DNA of 64,000 nucleotides from Dryobates pubescens. Lineage: Eukaryota > Chordata > Aves > Piciformes > Picidae. Location: contig NC_071616.1 of NCBI RefSeq assembly GCF_014839835.1, positions 37,217,307-37,281,306 on the forward strand. Reading direction: 5' to 3'. Positions 26,001-36,987 of the stretch are shown in pieces. The notes under the pieces were generated by a model. That model searched no databases. It saw nothing but the letters and a program-made list of their open reading frames with translations, and was not told the DNA's origin. Positions within the stretch are counted from its first letter, which is position 1, and each line of letters opens with the position of its first letter. The position numbers were made by a program, and so were the translations under genes.

Positions 26001-26575
26001 AACACAAAGACATCATACTTACTGCTTAGGAGGGTTGCTGATCCAGGGGAGATGGAACTGACCCTGTTACTGTAACTGTCTGGCATGCAATCATATTCTT
26101 TCCTAGGACCAGCCTCCAGCAAAGCAATCTTCTTATCTTGGAAGTGGCTATCATGCCCTAAAATAAGCAAGTATATTTTTGGTAAGAACATTGTAACATC
26201 CTATTTCTGTATGCATTTTTGTAATAAAACAGACTAGACGCAAAGCTTAATAAGGAAAGGCATTTACAATACAAGTTTTGACCAGGCAGGTAAAATTTTG
26301 CATTTTAAAGCGGTACGACCATAAGCCTCTCACTGAGATAAGCAACACGTATCTTATGTATGTGTAAACCCGGCACCTGCGCCGCGGCCCGGCGCTGGCG
26401 AGGTCACAGCCTTACCCAGCACGGCGGCCATAGCGCTTCCGACCATACCCCCGCCCGACACCACCACATCGTAGAGCGGCGCAGCGGAGGCTACAGACCG
26501 GAGCGGACCCCGCCGGCCGGCCCACAGCCGCCCACCGAACGGAACCAGCAGCCGCCTGCCGCACGCCACCGCCAT
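17093..26575 (-). CDS. COQ6: COQ6, ubiquinone biosynthesis flavin monooxygenase (complete)
   Basis: Twelve coding exons, in transcription order: 26575-26416, 26157-26023, 25292-25234, 24166-24043, 23617-23487, 22853-22746, 22643-22581, 22269-22162, 21754-21552, 19567-19452, 19059-18893, 17122-17093. They sum to 1404 bases, 467 residues plus stop, against about 468 in human, with every intron GT-AG and in phase. COQ6 is a matrix-side mitochondrial FAD enzyme that C5-hydroxylates the coenzyme Q ring precursor. Residues 1-33 are Arg-rich with few acidic residues, as in a mitochondrial presequence. The FAD-binding glycine motif [13 protein letters not shown] is at about 38-50, the DG motif GADGHNS at 205-211 and the GD motif [16 protein letters not shown] at 364-379. 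The protein ends EQIMAFASK, as in human. Introns carry a minisatellite, a solo LTR and CR1 copies. It shares a two-way promoter with FAM161B. Confidence 0.98.
17775..18439. mobile_element. Nested CR1 pair in COQ6 intron 11
   Basis: An older plus-strand CR1 (17775-17852 and 18343-18439, ending CTAACATTCTGTGATTCTG) is split by a younger minus-strand CR1 (17853-18342). The younger copy starts with reversed tail AATAGAATAGAATTAACC and ends at CTGAGGGGCCCAGA. The two outer pieces continue one another in the CR1 order (a TGTGGAGGCTCC block, then a TTCAAAACCTCCCTGG block). Confidence 0.88.
20489..21458. repeat. 47-bp minisatellite, about 21 units, in COQ6 intron 9
   Basis: Head-to-tail units of 47 bp. 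The core plus-strand unit runs TTTGGGACTTGCTACACTC, ACATCATTTCTGAGCAC, ACACCACACTG. The first three units (20489-20617) are a diverged GGCTGGGAGTTG form, two of them 41 bp. Later units differ mostly by C/T at TACACTC versus TATACTC, and two lack a couple of bases at CACAGTTTGGG. The array lies between COQ6 exons 10 and 9 and runs straight into a CR1 tail at 21461. It is a tandem minisatellite, not a spacer-bearing array. Confidence 0.97.
21461..21535 (-). mobile_element. CR1 LINE tail next to COQ6 exon 9 donor
   Basis: A reversed CR1 3' end (GATGTTAGGGGTTGGAAGGG, ACCTCTGAAGATCATGGAG) sits between the minisatellite and COQ6 exon 9, which ends at 21552. Only about 75 bp remain, so the exact limit is soft. 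Confidence 0.8.
23063..23313 (-). mobile_element. CR1 LINE in COQ6 intron 5
   Basis: About 250 bp of the young CR1 type. The minus strand retains [20 protein letters not shown]. It is truncated in the GGGACTGTGTCC block and lies between COQ6 exons 6 and 5. Confidence 0.93.
24448..24995 (+). mobile_element. Solo LTR of an avian ERVL-type endogenous retrovirus (fossil)
   Basis: About 550 bp beginning TGTGGGTTAACCCCAGCAGG and ending AACTCTATCTCAGCC, then AAACCAAATACA. I recognise it as the widespread non-galliform bird ERVL LTR with the ordered blocks CAGGAAAGCAGGGCTCCATC, TACTTGGAAAGACAAATGC, CAGCTGTCCTGGCTG and CCCTGTTTCCAGCAC. No internal viral sequence flanks it, so it is a solo LTR. The orientation follows the remembered consensus. 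It lies in COQ6 intron 3 and is moderately diverged. Confidence 0.82.
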
Positions 26576-26900
26576 CAGAGCGGAAGTGACGGCCCGCCGC
26601 CCGCCTCCGAGCGGAAGTTGCTCCGGGAAACCAGGACAACGCAGCCCGCCTGGGGGCGGGCACTGCACGCCACACCTCCTCCCGAGGGCCAATGGGCGAT
26701 GGGCAGGTGCTCTCCGTTTTGAAGTCTGATTGGATTCTTGCAGACCAAAAGGCGGCGCCAGAACGCTGCCGGCTTTGCCGATTGGTGGGAGCCGCGATAG
26801 GCGCCGCTGGAGGTCGGAGGCGGCGGCCTGCAGGTGAGGGGAGCGCCGAGGCTGGGGGGCAGGAATGCTGGGGTCTTATCCCCGAAACGCGCAGTTGTCG
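26370..26900. promoter_or_regulatory. CpG-rich two-way promoter of COQ6 and FAM161B
   Basis: The COQ6 start codon (26575, minus) and the FAM161B start codon (27004, plus) are 428 bases apart, head to head, in a GC-rich, CpG-rich stretch. Visible elements are ETS-type sites CGGAAGTGAC at 26581 and GCGGAAGTTG at 26611, CCAAT at 26689-26693, and ATTGG at 26729-26733 and 26781-26785. There is no TATA box. A likely non-coding FAM161B first exon ends at CTGCAG/GTGAGG near 26832, with an acceptor at 26917. Confidence 0.8.
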
Positions 26901-27003
26901 ATTGTTTTTCCTTCCAGGTGACGCAGACCCCCCTCAGGGCTGTAACAGAGCAACTCCTGCATCTCCCGCCAAAGAGACGAGAAGCTGGGAGCTGCCCCGC
27001 GGT

Positions 27004-30000
27004 ATGGGAGGTCGGGGGTCTCCACTAGAAACCAGCTTACCGCACCAGGCACAGTTAAGCGGTGATCTCGGGCTATTCGAAGAGGATGAGGAACTCGAAG
27101 GTTTCATGCGGGAGGCAGCAGTCCTGCGTGAAAAGCTGCGGGAGGCTCTGAGGTAGGAGGGTAGCCGGCATGGATGGGAGAATGGCATGGGGGATTCCTG
27201 CCACTTTTGGCCAGTGACGAGATCACTTCATGCTCTAAGATACACGTGTATGGTACTGAAACTGTCCACAACTATATTCACATAAAACATGAACAGTGTG
27301 AATCCTGTTCCTGCTCATCAGTTAATCACACTTAAAATTTGCTAGCAGATCACATGTTTCTATTCGCTGTCCAGTCTCCCTCTACTCTCAGGCCTCTTGT
27401 CTTTGTGGTCAGTCCAGCTTGGAAGTTCACTAGCAGATCACACACTCATCCTCTTGCAAAGGAAATAGTTTGGGGGACAGACTGCAGCAATCGCTAGGGA
27501 AGTGTATTGACCAGGAGACTGTTTACATGTGATTACCACCTTCTGCTTACCCCCTCCCCCCTGCCCCTTTTCCTGTTCTTAGTCCACCTGATCCTTCCTT
27601 TAACCCACATTTATTCCTTCCCTACCTATCTCTTTTTACTTAGTTTCATAATCACCCTCAAACAGCCTATGAAGACTTTGCTGTTCCACTGAGACCCACT
27701 ATTATCAATTATGTGCTCTTCTCAAATATCAGCTTCAAAGTTGCCAGGTGAACCTCTTAAGAGTTGCATTAAGGCAGTTCCTTGCACTATCCCTTCCATC
27801 AGCATTTTCAGAATGCTGGCATTTAGTACTACTTGTTAAGATTTTAGCATCTATGTACCTAATTTGTCTTTTATGTTGAATAGCTATGAGCCAGATATCC
27901 CTAAAATTGGGACTTCCTGGTTTTTATGTGGCCCTTTCTGGCAATAGAGGGCTACCAACATCATCAATGGTATTACAAAGCTAAGTAGGCATAACTGCCA
28001 TTTTATATGTGAAAGTTGAAAACAAGCAAAGCTCTGCTCATGAACTTTGGTAGCAAAGCAAAATATAGAGCCTCAGGAGGATAAGCCCTAGGCCTGTCCT
28101 TTAATGAGCAGCTCAGCCTCCAGCGTCTTTATCCTAATCAGCAGCCTCTCCCTTCTTTTAACAATTTCACTTATTTCCCCTTCACAATGTCTTTGTCGTA
28201 GTCATACATCTGGTAACAAAAGGCAGTCCAGTTCCTTGATTGACCTCACCTTGGACAGTACCTGGGAGCAGCAAAAGCCTAAATCCTGCCTGAGGCCAAA
28301 AAGTGCTTCATCTCCCTGGATTCCTTCCATCACCATCCCTCAGCCTTTCAAAATGACGCTGCGGGAAGCTCGCAGAAAGTCCCAGTTGATGAAGGCATAC
28401 ATGTTTCTTGAACTAGACAAACACAGAGATAAAAGGCAAAGCCAGGATGAAGCTGAATGTCAGAAACAATTCCGGGCACAGCCTGTACCTGCCCATGTGT
28501 TTCTGCCCCTTTATCAGGAAATAATGGAGCAGAATGAGATTCGCAGGCAAATAGCAACACAGAAAAGAAAGGAGCTGCTAATTTCAACTCAGCGGCCCTT
28601 CAGTTTCCTGGAGAAGGAGGAGAAAAAGAAAGAAGCTATCAGACAAAAGTTCCTGGCAGCAGCAACCCCAAATCAGAGCTCCAAACAGAAGCAAGCCAGT
28701 AAAAAAGTTCCTAAATCTACTTATGATCCACTGCTTGGAGATAAACTCAAAGGTAAAATGCCAGGGCTTCTCCTGTAACACACAATTCCCTGCTTGTCCC
28801 TCACTGTCTCCATGCTGGGAGGTAGGATCATGGCTCCTAGGGCATTACCTGAAGTATAAAGCCAGTATCATTACATCCCCTGGTGTTGCCTAGTCTCCTC
28901 TGTACCACTGGTCATTACATTTCATCTAGACAGCCTTACAGTACAGTAGAATGTCCTAAATTCAGTAGCCTTGCATCAGTGTTGGCAGCAGCAGTTCTGT
29001 ACCAGTCCCCAGAATACATGTGTACACCAAGAGAGATTTCCGCACCCCTTTTGCTGCAAATCCTAACAGTTTGTGAATCCTTCCCTGCCTTGGATTCCAT
29101 GCCTAAAGGGACTTGAATGATTTGTGGCACAAGCGTGAAAACAGAAATGTCCATGGTCCATCTTGGCACTAACAATTTTACCCTAACACAAATGATCTGT
29201 ACTGCACAGAACCCCTAGAGGAAAAGTATTTCCTGAGTCTAAATCAGGCCCAGTCCTAAATGACTACTTTCCCACTTGCTCTCCAACTTGTTAAGTGCTA
29301 AAACAGGTAGTAGGTGCTAGGACCATTCTAGACAGAGAACCAGACAAGGCAAGTATCCTGATGCTCACCTTCTTTCAGGTGGCTTAAGCCCCCCCAGTTT
29401 TGAAGCAAGCACTACAGACTCCACACTTCAATATAGGAAATAAGCCAGTTCTGGATAATTCTCATTGCCTTTCTTACCCTTTCCCCCCTCCACTGTTCCC
29501 CAGTATTTTCTTCTTGAGTATACACCAGTTCGGTTTTCATCAGCACACATCGTGCTGTGGTGTGCAAAATTAAACGGACTATAAAGGTAGAAAAGAGCAA
29601 AGGAGACAAACCCCTGTTCCAAGAGAGGAGGAGCAATGAACATTTCATACCTGAAGTCAATGAAAATTTGTAAATAGGTTCAAAAAAAGTTTAGTTTTGC
29701 AAACAGCAGTATTGATTTTTTTGTTTGTTTATTTGTTTTCTAAAAAGCAAAGGCCCAACCCACAGCCAATTGCTTGCATTTAGTGCTGCACAGGAATGGA
29801 CTCACTTTGGTGCTGTACATCTTCTTTCCAGGGGAATTTTTTCACAGAAGTCCTAAGAGTCCATCCTTACTCCCTACTTAAAATGTTTTCCAATATAGAC
29901 AAACACTGCTGGATATGACAGAGGAAAGCCATCGTCTGTTACATTTGAACAGGCTATTTGGATCACACAGTCAATGTAATGACAAAGTCCCACATGAAAA

Positions 30001-33000
30001 GTAGGATCCTGATTAATCAACACAACACTTCTGCAAGACTAAGGGCACAAGCTACCTAAGAATAGGAGAAGGAGGCCTGTTCAGTAACTTAGAGTAAGTG
30101 AAAGAGATATCTAGAAATTAGTGCCTAAGAAATAGATTCTACCATGATTACTCTGGTATCTTTGAAGCTTGTTTTTCCTGGGAGGCAAAGAGAGTGGCTG
30201 GAAAGCAAGGAGAGGAGACACAGGATGCCTGCTGTCTCCTATACAAGTAGCTGCAGCCCCCATACAGAAAAGTTTAGAGTTGTGCAATGGCAATTTCACA
30301 GCCTTTGATGTCACTCATTCTTCTCCTTGCTTTGATTTTGATCCATTAGAAGCTGAACTCTACAGAGAAATCCGCATTCAAATGAGAGCAAAGGATTTGC
30401 TTAAGAGCTCCGTAGCTCCCATAGATACGAGCGCCTGTCGGAGAGAGCCTCAGTCCCGGACTGCCACTAAAACTAAGCAGGAAAGACTTGGCTTCTTGCA
30501 GGACAAAAGTTTCAGCTTCAAGCCAAGGATTAATACAACAGTACCGGATTTTGAAGGACTTTACTGGGCATTTCAGAGGGAAGCAGTGAGGAGGCAAGAA
30601 ATCAAAGAGGCAACTCGTAATAAGCCATTCAAGCTAAGAACCTCCAGTCTCCATGGCAGGCAGAGGCAGGCTAATGACAAGACAAAGGTGAGATGGCTGG
30701 GTGTTTCTGTGGTACTGCTTTCTCCAGTCAAAATAGCAACTGCTTAATTTTTTATCATGTTTATAGATGGTTAACATCCTGTGACCTCTGTCCTTGTTTT
30801 GGGAGTACTGCAGAACACGAGGACAAAAGAGAGAACAAAATTCTATACAAAGAGATGAGCTATGACAGCTAAGGCTCAGCCACCCTTCCATGCTTATAAG
30901 CACTCTCCTTCCCCTCAGCCCCTCTCTGTGTAAATCCCTGCTGATGGAAGAGAGAAGAATGAGTGCACTGTCCACATTCCCCAACTGTTCTTTTTCATAG
31001 ACCAAGAACAGAGGAGATTCTGTAGTGTAAACAAACACACTGAATAAAGTTCCTTTTTTCCCCCCTTTTTTTTTTTGCTCCCAGGATTCTCAGCCACTTT
31101 CCAAGGCTTCAGTGCAAAGAAGTCATTCTTTGACTGGCCTTTCCTCTCTCTCCTCCAACACCCTTCCAGTGTACATTACAGATGCAACTAGAAAAAGAGA
31201 ATCTGCTATTAGGTGAGTAGAAAAGTTTGCCTACAAGGCTACACACCAACTAATGACCAAAATGGAAGAAAATACGTTGGTGTTTTTCTTCATCACATCA
31301 ACCACATAGAAAATACTTTCCCTAAATGTTTCTCTGTCATCTTTCTTTGCTAATTCCTCCTCTGCATTCAACTTGATTTCAGAGCTGCAGACTTGTATGT
31401 CTGAAATGATGAATGAGATTATGAAATCCTCAGAGTACTCCAAAAGTTAAATTCTCTGCTTGCATGTAGTCTGACAGCCTTGTGTGAGCTCGTTAGTAAA
31501 CTTCTTTTCTGTACAGATACTCCCAAGATACCAAAAAGGAAGGGGAAAAAGAAGGAAGGAATTGGGTGGAAAAACAGAAAAAGAAGTGTCAGGCTCTCCA
31601 AAAGTCAGTAAACAGCCGAGCAAAAGCTCTGGATCCACATCAAAGTCTGGAGGAAACACACAAGGAGAAGATGAAACAGAACTGGTTAGTATCCTATTTG
31701 GCACAGAAATAACCATTTACTTTACTAACTGGGGATCATCAGGCAATTCCTTAGGAGGAATTTGGTCTAAGAACTTTCCCAGCCTAACTTGGCTGTCATA
31801 CCCATTCCACATTAATTTGGATTTCTTCACAATTTCACGCTGCCCCTTCCACAGGGAACCTTTAGATCAACATTTGTGGACACTAATTTGTACAAACAAG
31901 CCAACTGAAATGTGTCTTTTGGTAAAGCACACAAAAGACCAGGTTTTCTGAACATCTCAACTCTGGGTCTCTGCTTGCAGTCTAGTAATAAAGCTTTGCT
32001 AATGGGTCACAGCTTGCCAGCAATAGGATTTGCTTGCTTTTTTTTTTTTGCTCAGCTTTTGGAATCAAGAGAATCACCACAGCTATTTCTCAAGGGAAAA
32101 ATGGTTATTGAGCATGTATTCTTCTTTATCAGCTGCAGTCAGAGGGAACCTGTATTAGACAGACAATTTTTCCATTTCAGGCAAAATATGAGAGAGAGAA
32201 CAAAGGAATACAGAAAGGAGCTGGAAGAAATGCAGCTGCGAATGAAGGACAGACCATACCTCTTTGAACAGGTCACCAAGGTAACTGGTCAGAGTTCCAG
32301 AGTGTTTGTGGGTGACAGGATATGTTATCCTTTGTTAAAGCCAGGCATTAAGAAACCATCTCAAGTTAATTTGTGAAGAAGGTGGTACAAACAGTTGCAC
32401 AGTCTCTTGCCTGCGCTCAACATTAACACAGAGAAGGGCAACCCAGGTATTATTTGGATTCTTTCACACCACTAGAAAAGACACTAAAGCTTCTTTCTTG
32501 GTTATAGATCTTTCCAGTCCCTAGTGTATGTTGCAATCAAAATATACAGTCTGAAGAAAGTCAAGGCCTTATGACACAAACAGCTATTCTGCACCTACAC
32601 TCTAGAAACTGTAAACTTTTTTATGTCTTAAAAACCTCTCTAGCTGAGCACTTTTCCTTTGTGCCTCTGGTACTACTAGAAAAAACATTAACAACAATTA
32701 GGTTGCTTCTATCACCTTGAAGCTCTGCTATCTGTGGTTGCACTCAGCACATCTCATCCATCACACAGTACCAGCTGCACATCTGTATTGCACTTGAAGT
32801 GCAGATATCTTTGCAAGGTATTTTTTCCCCTGCTATTTCTTTTTCAGTTCTGTCACCTTGCAGGGATGATATCTGGTTACAGACCCAGTGACACATTGAT
32901 AACATGCTGATTCAAAATTTCTCAATAGAAAGTACCCTTCTGGGTCAGGCTTTCTGTTCAGATGAGTCATTAATGGAGGCAGAGAACACATTTGTATGAT

Positions 33001-34051
33001 AAACATTAGTAACATTTTTGTTTGCCATATTGGCAAGAATTCACTGGTATCAATAGCATTTACTCCTGCTGAGACAAGATTTCTATCCTTCTGCAACTGG
33101 CCAGTTCCTGTGGTAAAATGTCACCTCTGACTACATTGATTTGTAATATTTATTTGGAGGCAACAAGGGTATAGAATGCAGGATGCATGGTTTTCAGTTT
33201 CATGAAGCTAAGTGGGTATGAAGCTATTTCACAGGTGCTCTCCATTTATTGAACTCCACCCTCATTACTGCTTACAAATTACAGGCAAACATGCTCCCAG
33301 AATTTCTCATAACCTTTCTTTTGCACATAGCCTCAATGTGAATGTCAGGGTCAGACATATGTATGTTAATGTGGTGAGACTGGAATGCTGTAGCAGCAAA
33401 AGGAAAAAAGAACAGGAGCAGGAAAAAAGGTGCTCTGGCTTTGAGAGACATGAGACATTGTCCTGGTATTCAGTTTGGGGACTGTACTGTATGGATGACA
33501 AACATTTTGCATAAGGCCTGTGCTGTCCTCCTGTTCTTGTTAGATGTGTCAGCCATGAACTTCAAAACAACCTGAGTGTTATGGGGAAGCCCCAGTTCTG
33601 TGCTTACTGATTAAGTTTTGATTTCACAGCGTGATGCTCGTCAGGGAGCAGAGCAGCGCTATAGACACACCCTCCAGCAGGCTGGGCTAAGTGAAGAATT
33701 TGTAAGGGAAAAAGGGAAAGATGCCACTGACTTGCTGGAAGAAGAATCTGATGTTCACAGGTAATAAAGCCAATGCAGTAGAACTCTTCAGCCTTTGACT
33801 AAAAATAATTTTCCATGTTCATGAAAACATTCCAGTTTATATCGACTAATATAGGCAATAAATCACCTTCGCTCCTCTTATTAAGCATCATGGCTTCTCT
33901 ATCTTAACTACTGTGGCTCCAGCACTCTGTTTCTCATGCATGGGGCAAAGCAGCAATTAACAAATAGAAATTAGCTGTATTAGACAATCATTATCTCTGC
34001 AGAGTGTCCAGGCCTCGGGGTGGAAAGGACGACTGTACCATAGAGGAATGA
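27004..34051 (+). CDS. FAM161B: FAM161B, FAM161-family centrosomal/microtubule protein (complete)
   Basis: Coding exons: 27004-27152, 28202-28752, 30350-30687, 31085-31212, 31517-31684, 32181-32280, 33630-33760, 34003-34051. They sum to 1614 bases, 537 residues plus stop, all GT-AG and in phase. The match to human FAM161B is strong through the whole UPF0564 domain: FRAQPVPAHVFLPLYQEIM, PFSFLEKEEKKKEAIRQKF, EATRNKPFKLRT, LPVYITDATRKRESA, SRAKALDPHQSLEE and RPYLFEQV. The paralogue FAM161A binds microtubules and sits at the ciliary base; FAM161B is expected to act in the same setting. Start choice: ATG 27004 is the only in-frame ATG of an exon opened by the acceptor at 26917. The N-terminus before the domain is short and acidic (LFEEDEELEGF), so the protein is about 110 residues shorter than my recollection of the human one (about 650). 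Confidence 0.95.
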
Positions 34052-36987
34052 GAGCCTCAAGAGGAACAGAATGGAAAGGAAATGGCGACATAAAGGTCTA
34101 GCAGAAGAATCCTGTCATCTCTTCATATTTAATCAAGATTCTCCAGGTTAATCCTTGGGAACTTTGATTTAGGATGACACCTAAGATGTGAGAACTTAGT
34201 AAAGGAAAAAAAGAGACCAGCTGATGTTTAGAACACATTTTGTCCAGCCCAGCAAACCCTGCAACCTCCCTTAGTCTTCACAAGCATTCATGTGAGCTAT
34301 TTCACTTTCTCGAACAGGCAACAAAAGTTTAAAAGGTAGAAGGCTTTTAAACAAGGTAGTTCTAAAAAAACACCACCTTAACTGCTTCAAAAAAAGACTC
34401 AGAGGGAACACATTCTCTGGTTCTTTTCATTCACTCATTACCAGCTCCCACATAGAAAGACTGTTGCTCCTTTCCTAATGAAAACACTCCCATATTTCAG
34501 TATTTGAAGCTGTTTTAAGATCCTACCCATTTAGGTCATTGATTTGACTTGAAAACCAACCAAAATTATGAAGAAAGTCATCATTCAACAGTGCATCACT
34601 TTGGATTGCTATTGACATAATTATACCATTACTGTAATAGTAAAGATGGATTTCAGTGGAAGAAAGACTAGGAATTACCTGTCAGCATGTTGCACTCAAA
34701 TGCCTGGCACATCTTCCATGCTGTATTTCATGTATGAGTGGTCTTCCTTTACCTGACAGTAATAATGATCTCAAAATTACAAACCTTAACCACCTGGAAT
34801 GCTTTCTGAGAATTATATTAAAGCACTCTGAGATGATAAAAAAAAGGCTGTAGTGTTTCTGCATTGTTCACCTTCTTTATCAATCATCCTTTGCAGTATC
34901 ACTGTTCATCCTTGTCACCTCAATCCATTTCTGTAACAACAAAACTCATCAGAAATAGAGTACCTGTCAGAGCTACCACATTAAAGATGTAAGACAGAGA
35001 ATGACATTTTTAATCATAACAAAGTACTGGATCCAGAACTTTTGCCCCTGGGATTTCAGGCTGCCATGTTACACTTCTGCAGAGATCAGTAGGTAGCTGA
35101 AGGCACTGGTTTGCAGCAGTCTTACTGAGTCAGTCTCCACACCATGAGGCTTAAGCATCCAGAAAGGTTCAAGGAAGGCTGTATCAGTGTACCAGTTTCT
35201 ACTTAGGTTTAATTGTGTAAGACACAAAGGCTGTTCTTTCTCCTGCATCCCCTGGGAAAGGGTGGTTACATAGTATTGTCACCATGCCTTGTCACACTGA
35301 AAGAGGAAGGAAAGTAAATTTCTTCCATGCTCCAAGTCTGAGGTTTAAAGCCCACTGGCCAGTCTCAAGCTGCACCAGGGGAAGTTTAGACTCGAGTTGA
35401 GGAGAAAGTTCTTCACAGAGAGAGTTGTTAGCCATTGGAATGGGCTGCCCAGGGAGGTGGTGGAGTCACCGTCCCTGGAGGTGTTCAAGAGGGGACTGGA
35501 TGTGGCACTTGGTGCCATGGTCTAGTAATCATGAGGTCTTGGGTGACAGGTTGGACTTGATGATCTTTGAGGTCTTTTCCAACCTTACTGATTCTATGAT
35601 TCTGAGACTTGTATGATATATCTGGAGCAGTGGGACTGCAGTTTTAACCAATACATTTTAAGGAGTATTTACTAAAATTGGCTGCTGGAAAAGGCAATTT
35701 CCATGTATGTGAAATTTAAAGGAAAGCCTTAAGAAAGGGGGCACAAGGGCTTGACTCTACATTAATATGTGGTATTATGCCATCTCTCTTTAACAAATAC
35801 TAAGGTGACATGGCTACAGTGACAGATAAATCCAAGTCTTAATATTGGTCCATAAACAAAAATTACTAAATGGTGATGAAAGCAAAAGCATCGAACTTAG
35901 TAACTGAAACTTACTAGCACCTTTCTGCTAAACCAAGTGTTGTTCTAAAGGAGATCTGTAATCTCTTAATGTATCTCAAATATGGTCTGGAAATAAGGAA
36001 TTTCCACTTCTGCTCTGGATTTTTGCATTTTATGAAAATATTTAGTTATTTTTAACCTTTAAATAATACTGCAGTAAAGAAGACCTGTCACTGGAGCACC
36101 TCCCACCAGCCAATGAGATGGTAACCAAACCACATCAGATCATTCTGCAAGAACCTCCAAATGACATCTTTATCAACCTCAGCACTACCTTATCATTCAG
36201 CTAGGGAGCAATAAAACCCCAGAGCATTCTCTTCACACTAGAGCTGTTACAGACAATAGCTCAGCAAAGCTCTGTGTTCTTCTTAATGCCAGTTTTGAAG
36301 AAAGTCTGTAGGTTAACAAAAAATTCATCTACAACATCTACATGGTAAGACTCATTTAAAAGGCTTGATACACCAGACACATTTGGGAAGAAAAACCTGA
36401 CTGGAGACAGCAGGAAAAAGAACATAGCAATTGTAATTAAATGATATCAAGTAGTACATTTATTTCAGATAGTAAGTCAGTTTCTGACAGTGAGATGTAT
36501 TAGAATATAGTCTCTGAAGGTAAAGGATGGAAGGAAGGCCTGATACTCAATGTTTGTACAGTGCCTAGTACAATGAGGTCCTGGTCCTTAACTGGGGCTT
36601 CTGGGTGCTCCAGCAAAAAAGAAAACAACAAACCCAAAACAAAAGCAAAAACCAAACCAAACAAAAATAAAATAAAATAAAATCCCACACTTGAGGCTTT
36701 AGGAGAATGGACTGCATAAAGAGTTTTGAAATGGCATTCCACAACGTGGGCTAAATGACACCTAAGCAGCGGACTTCACCTTCTAAGCTCTCCAAGAGAG
36801 AAACTTGGTCCGGTAGGTCTTCTCCAACTCCAGTTTTCTGATTCATTCTCCATCTACCCACCTGCTCTGCACAGTAAAAGCAATGTTCACTCATTCCACT
36901 GCAACACAGTGAGCCTCTAGGAGGAATAATAGATCCCACTTCAGTCACCACATATAAGAGGGCGGAAAAAAGAGCAGCTGGTCTCAC
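34052..36987. other. Gap between FAM161B and the last recognised ZNF410 exon
   Basis: It should hold the FAM161B 3' UTR (plus-strand ATTAAA at 34817-34822, AATAAA at 36210-36215) and the ZNF410 3' exons and UTR on the minus strand. I could not recognise the last ZNF410 coding exons here. One CR1 copy lies at 35360, and an AAAAT run near 36664-36681. Nothing else is seen. Confidence 0.5.
35360..35605 (+). mobile_element. CR1 LINE, 5'-truncated
   Basis: About 245 bp of young CR1 from CAGTCTCAAGCTGCACCAGG to the terminal GATTCTATGATTCTG. It lies between FAM161B and ZNF410. Confidence 0.93.

Noticed and set aside
28104-28201. Upstream extension of the open frame before FAM161B exon 2
   Set aside because: A clear TTTGTCGTAG acceptor at 28201 and phase match to exon 1 place the exon start at 28202.
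34100-35310. Stretches on the minus strand near 34160 and 35290 with short nucleotide resemblance to the human ZNF410 C-terminal exons
   Set aside because: The resemblance breaks frame within a few codons and lacks suitable splice sites, so I did not call them exons.
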